Of a stretch of DNA of 64,000 nt, positions 1 to 9,299 are shown piece by piece. How positions within the stretch are numbered: position 1 is the first letter of the stretch; each line of letters begins with the position of its first letter. The stretch is from JBCCAG01 sp050331115 (lineage in GTDB: Bacteria; Cyanobacteriota; Cyanobacteriia; CAKZMO01): assembly GCA_050331115.1 (NCBI GenBank), contig JBHJHD010000011.1, positions 12,030-76,029 of the forward strand, given 5' to 3'. The notes beneath the pieces were generated by a model. That model made no database searches. It saw only the letters and a program-made list of their open reading frames with translations, and had not been told where the DNA came from. The position numbers and the translations under genes were made by a program.

Positions 1-897
1 CTGCTGCAGGGGACGGGTGATGCCGAACTCGGCCATAGTCAAGTTGAGTGGCCCTACAAATCGACGCAGCCGAGACAGTGATGCGTTGGGGGCAATTCGC
101 CGCAGCTGCGCTTCGGTCACTTCAGCTAGGCGGGGAAAAAGTCCCTCGTAGGGCAGACGGCTGAAGGGGCGGGCGGGTAGCCTCACCACGCCTCGCCGCG
201 TGGCAATGACCCGGATGGCATTGTCGACCACGGCGTCTTGGGAGCCCAGGCGATCGCCGTCGATCTGCTCGACAAAGAGCTTCAGCGTATCCGCTGCCCG
301 CGCCCGAAGCTGCGGAAAGCCCAGCCGGCGCGGCAGCACAAATAGCCCCTCATAGGGCAGCCGACCTTGAGGACGCGGGGGCTGACCGGCGAGGGCTCTT
401 AGCAGGCTATCGGCCTCAGCATCGGCAGAAGTGGGCACTGAATCTGAAATTTGGTCGACGAGCTGCTCTAGGCGCTGGCCCGCGAGTCGGCGCCAGGTTA
501 CCAGCTGTAAACCGCTGACCCTAGCCGCGGTGTAGCCGAAGAGGCCTTCGTAGGCGTAGACTCCCACGGGCCGCATCAGCGGGAACCCCCGCAGAGCGCG
601 AATCAAGGCGTCGGCCTGCTCATCAGCGGGCATTAGTCGATCGCCCTCTAGGTGCTCCAGGAAGAGTCTCACGCCGCCCCCGGCCCGCTGCCGCAGGTCT
701 GATAGCGGGCGATCGCCAAAAATACCCACGTAGGGCGAACTGCCCGCTGGCCTTGACGCCTGGTTTGTCAGCGTCCTCAGCAGGTCATCGACCCGGTTAT
801 CGTTGGGGGACGCTGCTGTCCCAGCTATCGCGGGAATGAATCTTCCCAGCGCCCGCGCCGCGAGCATTCGCCAGGCAGTCAGTTGACGATTATCCAT
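1..897 (-). CDS. Probable GH19-type lytic enzyme / chitinase-like protein, N-terminal part (runs off left edge)
   Basis: An uninterrupted frame starts at the ATG at 897 and is still open at base 1, so 299 codons of a longer gene are visible. The visible part holds imperfect repeats built around a (L)PYEGLF-type motif (SPYVGIF, YAYEGLF, LPYEGLF, LPYEGLF). Each motif is followed or preceded by an Arg/Leu-rich helix and a GDRL- or D-rich segment. The last visible residues, LNLTMAEFGITRPLQQ, resemble the opening of GH19 chitinase/endolysin catalytic domains (an N-x-x-MAEF-x-I-x-TP-x-RQ pattern). If so, the catalytic domain lies outside the window and the repeats are a substrate-binding or spacer region. 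No signal peptide is evident. The gene may be phage-related or a cell-wall hydrolase. The reading frame is certain; the function is an inference from a short match. Confidence 0.7.
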   Translation of the reverse strand, partial: MDNRQLTAWRMLAARALGRFIPAIAGTAASPNDNRVDDLLRTLTNQASRPAGSSPYVGIFGDRPLSDLRQRAGGGVRLFLEHLEGDRLMPADEQADALIRALRGFPLMRPVGVYAYEGLFGYTAARVSGLQLVTWRRLAGQRLEQLVDQISDSVPTSADAEADSLLRALAGQPPRPQGRLPYEGLFVLPRRLGFPQLRARAADTLKLFVEQIDGDRLGSQDAVVDNAIRVIATRRGVVRLPARPFSRLPYEGLFPRLAEVTEAQLRRIAPNASLSRLRRFVGPLNLTMAEFGITRPLQQ

Positions 898-1278
898 GCT
901 TCCCTGTCCTTGCCGCTGGCGCTAATGTAATCGAGAGAGATATCGGCTGACACATTTTTTGTTCAGAAACTATAATCCCAAACTATGAGAAACTTTGGAA
1001 CCTGAGATTAGCGTGGGACAGGCCGCCGTCGATCTCGCCATCTTGGGACATCTCCACATGCTTAGCAGCGCTATTATGAGCGGCTGGACAAATTTTCTAA
1101 ATTGTGCTGACTGACTTGCCCCCAATTCGAAGGGGTTATCCACGGCGGATATGCTCAAATACGCCGCTTTATCCGGATTGCTCTACTCAAATTTCCTGAG
1201 CTAATTGCTTTGGCTAAATTACTTATCCCATACCGATAATTCACATCGATAGTACGTCATTGAGGAGAGAATAGACCT

Positions 1279-1761
1279 ATGACTCAGCGAATCCGTCAGC
1301 AGGCCCAGCAGGTTTGGCAGGCGCTATCCGGCGCAGATACGCGCCAGGCCTATGGCACCGCCGTAGCCCATACCTGGACCATCCTCAGAGAGAGTAGTTT
1401 GCTGCTTTGGCTGCTGGCCTGCCTAGTTCTAGTAGCGTTTGATGCCGGAGCAGCAACGGCGATCGCTGCCGGGCGGACTTCCCGCACCGTTATGGGTCGT
1501 CTTGGAGAAGCCAAGCCCGATGCGATCGCGGCGAACGCGAAGCAGACGCTGCTGACGGCCGGCAAAACCGGTCTGGCCAACACCCTCACCCAGGCGCGGG
1601 AGCAGCTCAGGCTGCCGCAGAAAGCCGTCGCCCAGCCTGCCACAGCGACAAGGCCAGAGGCAGCAGTAAAGCCAGGGGCAGCGCCCGCAGAAGAGACTGC
1701 GTCGGAGGTGACCCCAAGTACCGGTGCGACACCGGCAGCGGACAGCGCCGCGGCGAAGTAG
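1279..1761 (+). CDS. Small single-pass membrane protein, unknown function
   Basis: 160 aa starting at ATG 1279, with a good Shine-Dalgarno stretch (GAGGAGA) about 10 bases upstream. Residues about 37-65 form one hydrophobic segment (SSLLLWLLACLVLVAFDAG) followed by an Ala/Gly-rich stretch. The C-terminal 60 residues are low complexity, rich in Ala, Pro, Thr and Glu, and look disordered. The N-terminus is polar and Gln-rich. No family recognised. It is a stand-alone gene followed by a strong hairpin terminator at 1872-1910. The Ala/Pro tail could be a periplasmic or cytoplasmic tether, but nothing in the sequence decides this. Confidence 0.65.
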   Translation: MTQRIRQQAQQVWQALSGADTRQAYGTAVAHTWTILRESSLLLWLLACLVLVAFDAGAATAIAAGRTSRTVMGRLGEAKPDAIAANAKQTLLTAGKTGLANTLTQAREQLRLPQKAVAQPATATRPEAAVKPGAAPAEETASEVTPSTGATPAADSAAAK

Positions 1762-1871
1762 GTAGGAGATTAGCGCGGTGCTGAGGCGATGTCGATGGGG
1801 GCGATCGCGCTGTTTTCCTGTAGGGTGACCGCTGCCGCTGCGCCGTCGGGGTTGAGCGTCACCAGCGCTAC

Positions 1872-1910
1872 GAAGACGAAGCGGCTGCCGGGGAGCGCCG
1901 CTTCGTCTTC
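1872..1910. terminator. Strong hairpin between convergent genes
   Basis: A 14-bp perfect inverted repeat (1872-1885 with 1897-1910, arm GAAGACGAAGCGGC) encloses an 11-base loop. It lies between the end of the small membrane protein and the end of the PhoD-like gene, so it can serve both strands. There is only a weak T-rich run on the plus side. Confidence 0.6.
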
Positions 1911-1991
1911 CTCATCTTTGATAAATGCGGATGTCCGCTAGCTTTGTTATTGGCCATAATCCAAAGGCCTCGTATCGTTAGGCTCAGCGCT

Positions 1992-4238
1992 CTAGACAGC
2001 AGCCCCTTCCACCGGGTCAAAGCTCACATTGGACACAGCGCCGCTGTTCTCCAGGGTCACATCCAGACGGCCCACTGAGCTATTGCCTAGGGCTGTACCC
2101 AAGTGAATCGTCTGCAGCGCGTTGTTGTGCCCCATGGGAATGTCTATCACCTCCAGCACCGTGGTGTCGTTCTCTCCATAGAGCGTGATCGAGCTCTGGT
2201 CCTCTTCGTTATCTAGAATATCGACGCTTTCCAAGCTCACGCCGCCGTCAAAGTCAAAGCTGAGCGTGCCGCCCTGGGCGCTGTCGTCTGGGTCACTAGC
2301 GTCGCCATCCTCTGAAAGGATTAGCACTAGACCCAGGTCCTCTGACTGCAGATCGAAATCGCCGCCGGTCGGCCTTTCGCTGTCGAAGAGCATGGCAGGG
2401 GTGCGCTCATCGGCAGACGAAATCATAACCCCCTCAAACTGATCGCTCACCAGGGTACCCCCGCTCAGCCCTGGCTGGTCAAAATTCAGGCCGGGATCAC
2501 CGGACGCCGCGTCCTCAAAATCTGCGGGGGCGATCGCAAACTGACTGCGAACTTCGGGAACCCGCAGGGCAATATCGGGGTCCGCTAGCAGCGCCGCTTC
2601 GGTGTAGGGCTCTACGCCGTAGGTGGTCACCGTCAGCGCTTGCGTAGCAGGATCAATCGCAAACTCGCTCCAGCCGTAGTGATGGGCCGCGATATACTCC
2701 CCCTGCAGCAGCGTCGCGTCGATGTCGGAGTCCTCTAGCCCTATGGGGTCAAAGCCCAAGGGCGTCAGCCTAGCGTCCACGATCTCACGCACGTACTGGT
2801 TTTGGGCGTCTACCCCGGTGAGGCTCAAGTATTCAGCCTGGCTCTTGCCCTGAGCTTCTAAAAGCGCAGGTGGTGTAAAAGCAACGGTGGCGGGGCCAAA
2901 CGGTGCGGCGAAGGTCTCGTTGAAGGGCTCCGGCAAGAACGGTACGGTAAGCTGAATGCCCACCGGGCCGATCATGACGTCCACGACGTCGGTGGGGATT
3001 TGCGGCCCGTCGAAGAAGGCTTGATAGGTAACGTTGTTGACCACATTGCCATGGAAGTCGCCCGTCACAAACACCACATTGTCGATGTCGTTCTCGCTGA
3101 TGAAGCCCAGCAGCTCGGCCCGCTCGGCGGCGTAGCCCTCCCAGCGCTCCCCCGCCACGGGAACGCCGAAGTTTTGGATGGGCACCGTGGAAAAGACAAA
3201 TTTCCAGGTAATACCGGCCGTCTCAGCCGCTAGCAGGTCTTGCTTAAACTGCTCTAGCTGCGCTTCTCCAAGCAGGGTGCGGCCCGGCTCAAAGGCGGAT
3301 TTTAGGTAGGCCTGGATGTCTTCTTCGGGGGCGGCTTCTGAGATAAAGGGCAGCGGCGCGTCTCTAAAAGAGCGCAGGTCTAGGGTGTAGGTGGCCGCAT
3401 CCCTACCAAAGGTGTTGAAGCGGTAGAGCTGTTGCTCATTGGCCGTGCGCTCGTCGCCCGTCTCTCCGTAGAACAAGTCGCGGAGCGGCTTGTAGTCTTG
3501 AAAGGCGGTGAGGGCGTCCTCGAAAACCGGGGTGTCATTGACAAAGCCAATCTCGGCGTCGCCAAAGATTTGGTCTTCTTGGGGAGAGTCCGCCGGGGCC
3601 GCGCCGCCCGCAAAGTCGTTGGTGATTTCGTGGTCATCCCAAGTAGCGTAGACCGGGGTGGCAGCCCGCAGGGCAGCCCAATTGTTGACGCCGAAGCGCT
3701 CAGCATAGATCTCAGCGTGCTTGATGCGAAATTCTTCTAGGGTTTGCGCCTGGGTGACTCCCGGCAGGGCCGCCGATTCGCTGTCGGCTTCCACGGTGTC
3801 TCCCATCTGCACGAAGAAGTCTAGGTCGCGCTCCGGTACGTTGCCGATCGCTGGGTAGGGGCTCAGCTCTCCCTGCCAATCTCCCGAGACGCCAAACCGC
3901 AGTCCAGAATAGGTGCTTAGGGAGACGGCGGTACGGAACTGGCCAGCTTCCATCTCTCCCACCCGGTCAGTGACCCGATAAAAATACTGAGTCGCTGGCG
4001 CTAGGTCGACTAGCTCGGTTTTAATCGGCACCAGCGGATCGTCTACGGTTTCCGTTTGGGCGGCGACTATGGCGCTAAAGGCTGCATCTGTCGACAGCTC
4101 AAATAGGACGTCCCCCGGGATGACGCTGCGGGTCCAAAGCACTGCCGCGTCGGTCGTAACGTCACCGGAGGCAACCCCGTTAGGCAAAGTGTCAATGATG
4201 CCTAAATCGAAATCGGGTTCACTGGGAGCATTTACCAT
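1992..4238 (-). CDS. PhoD-like alkaline phosphatase/phosphodiesterase with an extra C-terminal beta domain
   Basis: 748 aa. The N-terminal PhoD_N-type beta domain begins almost at once (LPNGVASGDVTTDAAVLWTR, residues about 18-37). It is followed by the PhoD metallophosphatase core with GDTVEADS (about 146), the WDDHE motif (about 200) and TGDFHGN (about 400), and by HHYGWSEFAID near 540. PhoD enzymes release phosphate from esters using Ca/Fe and normally carry a Tat signal peptide; none is visible here, since the protein starts with MVNAPSEPDFDLG. Residues about 600-748 are an acidic, Ser/Asp-rich beta-sandwich-like extension of the kind found on secreted cyanobacterial proteins. This suggests export by another route, perhaps type I secretion. 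The start at 4238 has a GAGG 8 bases upstream. Confidence 0.85.
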   Translation of the reverse strand: MVNAPSEPDFDLGIIDTLPNGVASGDVTTDAAVLWTRSVIPGDVLFELSTDAAFSAIVAAQTETVDDPLVPIKTELVDLAPATQYFYRVTDRVGEMEAGQFRTAVSLSTYSGLRFGVSGDWQGELSPYPAIGNVPERDLDFFVQMGDTVEADSESAALPGVTQAQTLEEFRIKHAEIYAERFGVNNWAALRAATPVYATWDDHEITNDFAGGAAPADSPQEDQIFGDAEIGFVNDTPVFEDALTAFQDYKPLRDLFYGETGDERTANEQQLYRFNTFGRDAATYTLDLRSFRDAPLPFISEAAPEEDIQAYLKSAFEPGRTLLGEAQLEQFKQDLLAAETAGITWKFVFSTVPIQNFGVPVAGERWEGYAAERAELLGFISENDIDNVVFVTGDFHGNVVNNVTYQAFFDGPQIPTDVVDVMIGPVGIQLTVPFLPEPFNETFAAPFGPATVAFTPPALLEAQGKSQAEYLSLTGVDAQNQYVREIVDARLTPLGFDPIGLEDSDIDATLLQGEYIAAHHYGWSEFAIDPATQALTVTTYGVEPYTEAALLADPDIALRVPEVRSQFAIAPADFEDAASGDPGLNFDQPGLSGGTLVSDQFEGVMISSADERTPAMLFDSERPTGGDFDLQSEDLGLVLILSEDGDASDPDDSAQGGTLSFDFDGGVSLESVDILDNEEDQSSITLYGENDTTVLEVIDIPMGHNNALQTIHLGTALGNSSVGRLDVTLENSGAVSNVSFDPVEGAAV

Positions 4239-4777
4239 GTAGTAAGACCTCGCTCAAAGGAGCATCGTGGGCATTTAAGGCCTCTAAATCTCGGGCGGCA
4301 GGCTATAAGCCTGTCCGAGAGCGGGTTTCGCTAATGCGTCAATGAAATGCACTAGGCGATGTGTCGATTGGCACCTAAATTTTTCATACCATACCGCCGC
4401 GGGGCGCGATCGCCATGTCGCCTGCCCCACATTGATCAAATCTGCTCGGTCAAATCTGTAGGGCTGTTCTGTAGCACTGTGAGCGGTCTGCAGGAAAGCG
4501 ATCTGCAGGAAAGCAGGCTGTGGGAACTGGGCAGCAGGGAGACGAAGCCTCACGCCTTATGGGGATAAACCACAAATGTTATGCTAGGTAAAATCAAAAT
4601 ACCTGCGTTCATTTCTCAACCGCTGTACTGCTCCCAGTGCGGTTTTTAAGCGTGCTCTTTAGGCTAGATGCAGTTCACCTGACACCCCAACCATGATGCT
4701 TCAACACCCCGTAGTCTCACCCTGTCCGAGATTGGAGGATTGCTAACAACCTACAGTTGTGCGCATCTAAAAACCTT
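4239..4777. other. Intergenic region between divergent phoD-like and antiporter genes
   Basis: Divergent promoter region of about 540 bases. It contains two overlapping weak open frames on opposite strands that look non-coding. A 13-base direct repeat (TCTGCAGGAAAGC) occurs at 4487-4499 and 4502-4514. No RNA gene or clear promoter could be supported. Confidence 0.4.
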
Positions 4778-6763
4778 ATGGACACGCCTTTTGAAATTAC
4801 GCTGCAGATGGTGCTGGTCACCATATCGGGGATCACGGCTCAGGTTTTAGGGGATTACCTGAAGCTGCCCAGCATCGTCTTTCTACTACTGTTCGGCATG
4901 CTGCTGGGGTCCGACGGACTCGCCATTATTCATCCCAGCATGCTGGGCGTAGGGCTAGAGGTCATCGTTGCCCTCTCCGTCGCCCTGATCCTGTTTGAGG
5001 GTGGCCTCAACCTAGAGCTGCGGGACCTAGGGCGCGTCTCGGGTAGCCTGCAGAACCTAGTCACATTCGGCACCTTGATCACGCTAATTGGGGGCGGTAT
5101 GGCGGCCCACTGGTTTAGCGAATTTCCCTGGACGCTGGCGTTTCTATACGCGTCCTTAGTCGTCGTCACCGGCCCCACCGTGATTACGCCTCTGCTGAAA
5201 CAGGTGCAGGTGGAGCGGCGGGTTGCGGCGCTGCTGGAGGGGGAAGGGGTGCTGGTGGACCCGGTGGGTGCCATCCTGGCCGTCGTGGTGCTAGACGTGA
5301 TTCTCAACGGCGATACCGATCCCGTCATGGTGATCAGCGGCCTGCTGCTGCGGCTCAGCATCGGCGGCGCGATCGGGGCGATTGGCGGCTGGCTGATGGG
5401 GCTATTCTTGAAGCGGGCTGACTTCCTGTCTGAAGATTCTAAAAACCTGGTCGTGCTGGCAGGCGTATGGGGCCTATTTGGTCTGGCGCAGACGATTCGC
5501 AGCGAGTCGGGGCTAATGACCACGGTGATTGCGGGCATCGTGCTGCGGGCGTCATCCCTGCCGGAAGAGCGGCTGCTGCGCCGATTCAAGGGGCAGCTGA
5601 CGGTGCTAGCGGTATCGGTACTGTTTATCCTGCTGTCAGCGGATCTCTCGATCGCCAGCCTGTTTGCCCTAGGGTGGGGGGCGCTGGCAACGGTGGTGAC
5701 GCTAATGCTGGTGGTGCGCCCCATCAATATCTGGGCCTGCACCTGGAACAGCGATCTCAACTGGCGGCAAAAGCTATTTTTGGCCTGGGTGGCGCCCAAA
5801 GGCATCGTCTCGGCGTCGGTGGCCTCGCTGTTTGCCATCTTGCTCACCGAGCGGGGCATCAGCGGCGGCGATGCTATCAAGGCCCTTGTCTTCTTGACGA
5901 TCATTACCACCGTTGCCGCCCAGGGCCTGACGGCGGGCTGGGTAGCCCAGTTGCTGGGCATCACCTCGACCCAGGCTACCGGGGCCGTGATTGTCGGCTG
6001 CAATCCTTTTAGCAAGCTCATTGCACGCCTGTTTAATGACCGAGGCGAGTCCGTCGTTCTAATTGATACCGACGAGGAGGCCTGCATAGAGGCGGAAAAG
6101 GAAGGGCTGACCGTTATTGCCAGCAGCGCGCTAGAGGTCGATGTGCTAGAGGAAGCGGGCCTGGCCACTGCGGGTACCTTTCTGGCAATGACCAACAACA
6201 GCGAGGTGAATTCTGTACTGGCGCAGCGGGCGACCGAGGAGTTCAAGCCGCCTCGGGTGCTAGCGGTGACCACCGGCGAGCTGAAGACCGACCTGGAGCT
6301 AGTGGAAGACAGCGGCGGCAATAAAGCGCCCAAGCCCCCTACCGCGAAGGTGCAGCAGGCCTTTGTGCAAAAGCTGCCACTTAAGGCCTGGAATGGCCAT
6401 ATTCAAGAGGGGGCTATCAAGCTGGGAGAGACGACTCTCAAGGAACCAGGCTTCCTGTTTCAACAGGCCCATCTCAAAGCGCTAACGCGGGCCGGAGAGC
6501 TTGTGCCCATTATGGTGGAGCGCGAAAAGCGACTACAGGTGGTGAGGGCCCAGGAAGAATGGCAGGCGGGCGATCGCATCTTTTATCTGCTTCACGATCC
6601 GCGGCCCAAGCTGCTGCGCCGGCTGTCGGGTAGCTCAACGCCGTCTCGACTGGCGATTGAAAAGCTGCCTGCGGTGGAAGAAATTCCCCTCCCCAAGCCG
6701 CCTGGCCTAGACGAGCAGCCGGGCGCTCTGCCGCTACCGCCCCAGGCGCAGCAGACTACATAA
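4778..6763 (+). CDS. CPA1-type Na+(K+)/H+ antiporter with C-terminal RCK (TrkA-N/TrkA-C) regulatory domain
   Basis: About 661 aa from the ATG at 4778. An in-frame TTG at 4757, nearer to a GGAGG at 4734, would add seven residues. Residues 1-390 form 11-13 membrane helices with the CPA1 signature GPTVITPLL and LLEGEGVLVDPVGAILA; the Asp in the latter is the usual ion-binding aspartate. From about residue 400 there is a Rossmann-type TrkA-N domain (GAVIVGCNPFSKLIARL, LIDTDEEA), then a TrkA-C-like domain to about 620 and a Pro-rich tail. The protein exchanges cations for protons across the plasma (or thylakoid) membrane, and the RCK domain probably gates it by nucleotide or ions. Monocistronic by spacing. 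Substrate cation not determinable. Confidence 0.9.
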   Translation: MDTPFEITLQMVLVTISGITAQVLGDYLKLPSIVFLLLFGMLLGSDGLAIIHPSMLGVGLEVIVALSVALILFEGGLNLELRDLGRVSGSLQNLVTFGTLITLIGGGMAAHWFSEFPWTLAFLYASLVVVTGPTVITPLLKQVQVERRVAALLEGEGVLVDPVGAILAVVVLDVILNGDTDPVMVISGLLLRLSIGGAIGAIGGWLMGLFLKRADFLSEDSKNLVVLAGVWGLFGLAQTIRSESGLMTTVIAGIVLRASSLPEERLLRRFKGQLTVLAVSVLFILLSADLSIASLFALGWGALATVVTLMLVVRPINIWACTWNSDLNWRQKLFLAWVAPKGIVSASVASLFAILLTERGISGGDAIKALVFLTIITTVAAQGLTAGWVAQLLGITSTQATGAVIVGCNPFSKLIARLFNDRGESVVLIDTDEEACIEAEKEGLTVIASSALEVDVLEEAGLATAGTFLAMTNNSEVNSVLAQRATEEFKPPRVLAVTTGELKTDLELVEDSGGNKAPKPPTAKVQQAFVQKLPLKAWNGHIQEGAIKLGETTLKEPGFLFQQAHLKALTRAGELVPIMVEREKRLQVVRAQEEWQAGDRIFYLLHDPRPKLLRRLSGSSTPSRLAIEKLPAVEEIPLPKPPGLDEQPGALPLPPQAQQTT

Positions 6764-7057
6764 TTTCAGGCTTTTCCCTTGGGAAATGTTGTATTCCTTA
6801 ATACGCCCGCCTCGGCGCTGACAACCCTAAAGAAAACCCTAAAGCTTGGTCAGGACCGAGAAACCGTCACTACAGTGGAGTAAGAGAAAGGTTCAGTCTC
6901 ACGGCAGGTTTTCGAGAAGCAGCGACTCAGACGTCCGCGGCATCGCTGTTACGCTTCGCAATATTTTCTCCGTCGTGCAGCTGAGCCGATTGACCTAGGT
7001 CCGATCCATGGCGTGACCTAGCAGACAGCGACTCAACATTTGTCACAAGAGGTCTTA

Positions 7058-8008
7058 ATGGCTCATTTTGCTCAGTGGCCGACCCATCGACCCGATCAGG
7101 CGACATCCACTGGTGCCCCACAGCTCAACTCAGCGGCGGTTCAGCAAGTTCGTCGCCTCGTCTGGAAGATGGCGATCGCTACCTTTATTTTGATGGCGAT
7201 TGGCAGCGCGACCCGGGTGATGAACGCTGGCCTGGCCTGCCCCGACTGGCCGCTGTGCTACGGCACTTTAATCCCCACCCAGCAAATGAACCTACAGGTG
7301 TTTCTAGAGTGGATTCACCGCCTGGATGCGTCTTTAATTGGCCTGATGGCGATCGCGCTAGTGGCGCTCTCCTGGCGGCGGCGACTGGTTCTACCCCAGT
7401 GGTTGCCCTGGGCCTCTCTGGGGGCGCTGGCGTTGGTTCTCGTTCAGGGACTGCTGGGCGGCCTCACCGTGACCCAGCTGCTTCGCTTTGATATTGTTAC
7501 GGCCCACTTAGGTACGGCGCTGCTGTTCTTCATCACCCTGCTGACCATCGGCCTGCTGCTGCTCCCCGCCCCTGCAGTGCAGCCCCGCCGCCCTCTGCTG
7601 CTCCCCGCCGTTAGCCTCACCGCTGTCGCGCTGATCTACGCCCAAAGCCTCTCCGGCGGGTTAGTGGGCTCCCAGTGGGCGCTCCATCAGTGCCTACAGC
7701 TGACCCAGCTCTGTTCGGTGGTCAATATCCACCTGCTGGGGGTCATTCCCACCAGCATTGCCGTGGTTACCGCCGTCGCCCTGGGATGGCAATTGGAGAC
7801 GCGCCTCGCCCGCGCTGCGGCGGCGCTGCTGGTGGCGCAAATTTTTCTGGGAACGGCGACGTTTCGACTACACCTCCAGGTCGAGCTATTGACCATCAGC
7901 CATCAGGTGGTAGCGGCGGCGCTGCTGGGCAGCCTGGTGTGCATCGCGGTCCGCAGCCTGCAGGCGGCCCAGGCCGGCGGGTTCGCTAGCGAGACCCTAG
8001 CCCGCTAG
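7058..8008 (+). CDS. ctaA: Heme A synthase (COX15/CtaA family)
   Basis: 316 aa from ATG 7058, chosen because AAGAGG lies 5 bases upstream; the in-frame TTG at 7040 lacks this. It has eight predicted membrane helices with the family's ATRVMNAGLACPDWPLCYG loop and EWIHRLDASLIG, whose His is a heme ligand. A second half repeats the fold (SLSGGLVGSQWALHQC, ISHQVVAAALL). CtaA oxidises the C8 methyl of heme O to the formyl of heme A for cytochrome c oxidase. It is directly followed by ctaB, 95 bases downstream, so the two steps of heme A synthesis are together. The cta oxidase subunit genes themselves are not in the window. Confidence 0.95.
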   Translation: MAHFAQWPTHRPDQATSTGAPQLNSAAVQQVRRLVWKMAIATFILMAIGSATRVMNAGLACPDWPLCYGTLIPTQQMNLQVFLEWIHRLDASLIGLMAIALVALSWRRRLVLPQWLPWASLGALALVLVQGLLGGLTVTQLLRFDIVTAHLGTALLFFITLLTIGLLLLPAPAVQPRRPLLLPAVSLTAVALIYAQSLSGGLVGSQWALHQCLQLTQLCSVVNIHLLGVIPTSIAVVTAVALGWQLETRLARAAAALLVAQIFLGTATFRLHLQVELLTISHQVVAAALLGSLVCIAVRSLQAAQAGGFASETLAR

Positions 8009-8103
8009 CGCTAGGCTGGCAAGACGACTAAAGCCGGCGAAACGCTAGCCCGCTTACCGGTGTCTCCTCAATATTTCTGAATTACTTTGAACCCAAGATT
8101 TCT

Positions 8104-9069
8104 ATGCAAAACGTTGCGACTCCTGTCCGTCACCACACCAACCTCTGGCAGCTCCTGCAGAGCTACTGGCAGCTCACCAAGCCCCGTATCATCATCCTGC
8201 TGCTAATTACCACAGCCGGCAGCATGTGGATTGCTGCGGCGGGCGCGGTAGACCCGGTGCTTCTGCTCTCGACAATCACGGGCGGTGCCCTAGCAGCCGC
8301 CTCAGCCAACACCATCAACTGCCTGTACGATCGCGACATCGACTACGAAATGGAGCGCACCCGCCATCGCCCGCTGCCCTCGGGCCGGGTGCAGCCGCGA
8401 GACGCGCTGCTGTTTGCGATCGCCCTAGCGCTGCTCTCCTTTTGTCTCCTGACGACAGCCGCCAACCTGCTTAGCGCTCTGCTGGCCATGTCGGGAATTG
8501 TCACCTACGTGCTGGTCTACACCCACTGGCTGAAGCGCCACAACAGCCAGAATATCGTCATCGGCGGCGCGGCAGGCGCTATTCCTCCGCTGGTGGGCTG
8601 GGCGGCGGTGACCGGTGAGCTGAGCTGGCCCGCCTGGATTCTGTTTGCCATCGTCTTTGTGTGGACGCCGCCCCATTTTTGGGCGCTGGCGATGATGATT
8701 CGCGAAGATTACGCCAAGGTGGGCGTGCCCATGCTGCCGGTCGTGGTTGGCGAAGAGTCCACTGCCCGCCAGATTTTGGGCTACACCATCCTGCTGCTGC
8801 CTACCACGCTGCTGCTGGTCTACCCCTTCGGCGTCTTGGGGAGCGTGTATGCCGTCAGCGCCCTTTATTTGGGCGGTCTGTTCATCGTCAAGGCTTGGGC
8901 GCTGCTGCAAAGCCCGTCTGACCTAGGCTTGGCGCGATCGCTGTTTAAGTATTCTATCTTCTACATGATGCTGCTGAGCGCCGCCATGGCTGTAGATAGT
9001 CTGCCAGTGACCCATGAGCTGACGGCTACGGTTGCTCGCTTTGGTCATCAGCTGCTAGCCCTGCTATAG
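8104..9069 (+). CDS. ctaB: Protoheme IX farnesyltransferase (heme O synthase)
   Basis: 321 aa UbiA-family prenyltransferase with nine hydrophobic segments. The first Asp-rich motif is clear (NTINCLYDRDIDYEMERT, about residues 71-88), and it is followed by RHRPLPSG. The second conserved loop contains REDYAKVGVPMLPVV (about 200-214). It farnesylates protoheme to heme O in the plasma membrane, upstream of CtaA in the pathway. It probably forms a transcription unit with ctaA. A hairpin repeat at 9166-9191 follows the gene. Confidence 0.96.
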   Translation: MQNVATPVRHHTNLWQLLQSYWQLTKPRIIILLLITTAGSMWIAAAGAVDPVLLLSTITGGALAAASANTINCLYDRDIDYEMERTRHRPLPSGRVQPRDALLFAIALALLSFCLLTTAANLLSALLAMSGIVTYVLVYTHWLKRHNSQNIVIGGAAGAIPPLVGWAAVTGELSWPAWILFAIVFVWTPPHFWALAMMIREDYAKVGVPMLPVVVGEESTARQILGYTILLLPTTLLLVYPFGVLGSVYAVSALYLGGLFIVKAWALLQSPSDLGLARSLFKYSIFYMMLLSAAMAVDSLPVTHELTATVARFGHQLLALL

Positions 9070-9165
9070 GCTAAAGCTAAGCTAGTGGCGATGCTTGTGG
9101 CATTGAGATCAACGGCGGCAGCTCAGCGTACGCGTTTAGCGCAGCTCTTGGCCCTTACCCCCCAA

Positions 9166-9191
9166 CCCCTCTCCCAGTTCTGGGAGAGGGG
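9166..9191. repeat. CCCCTCTCCCAG inverted repeat (interspersed repeat / terminator-like)
   Basis: Arms CCCCTCTCCCAG (9166-9177) and CTGGGAGAGGGG (9180-9191) pair perfectly with a 2-base spacer. Similar short palindromes (CCCCTCTCCCA...TGGGAGAGGGG) recur in many cyanobacterial intergenic regions. It sits between the converging ctaB and Wzz-like genes and may also stop transcription. Confidence 0.55.
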
Positions 9192-9299
9192 AGCCTGGTT
9201 CCCTGCCCTCAGGATTGAGGAAAGGCTAAGGATGGGGCTTTACTAGGAAGCTAAACAGATACACCTCCCTGAGGTGCCGCCGCTGGCCCATTGCTCTTC

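Noticed and set aside
970..1158. 62-aa minus-strand open frame
   Set aside because: Composition is poor and it lies in an AT-rich promoter-like area with no ribosome-binding site; not reported as a gene.
4284..4568. Two overlapping open frames on opposite strands
   Set aside because: Both have irregular composition and mutually exclude each other; no motif. Treated as intergenic.
4930..6333. 467-aa antisense frame in the antiporter gene
   Set aside because: Shadow of the GC-rich antiporter reading frame, with Ser/Thr/Arg-rich nonsense composition.
6773..6786. TTTCCCTTGGGAAA-like hairpin after the antiporter
   Set aside because: Stem is short and has no T-tract; too weak to call as a terminator.
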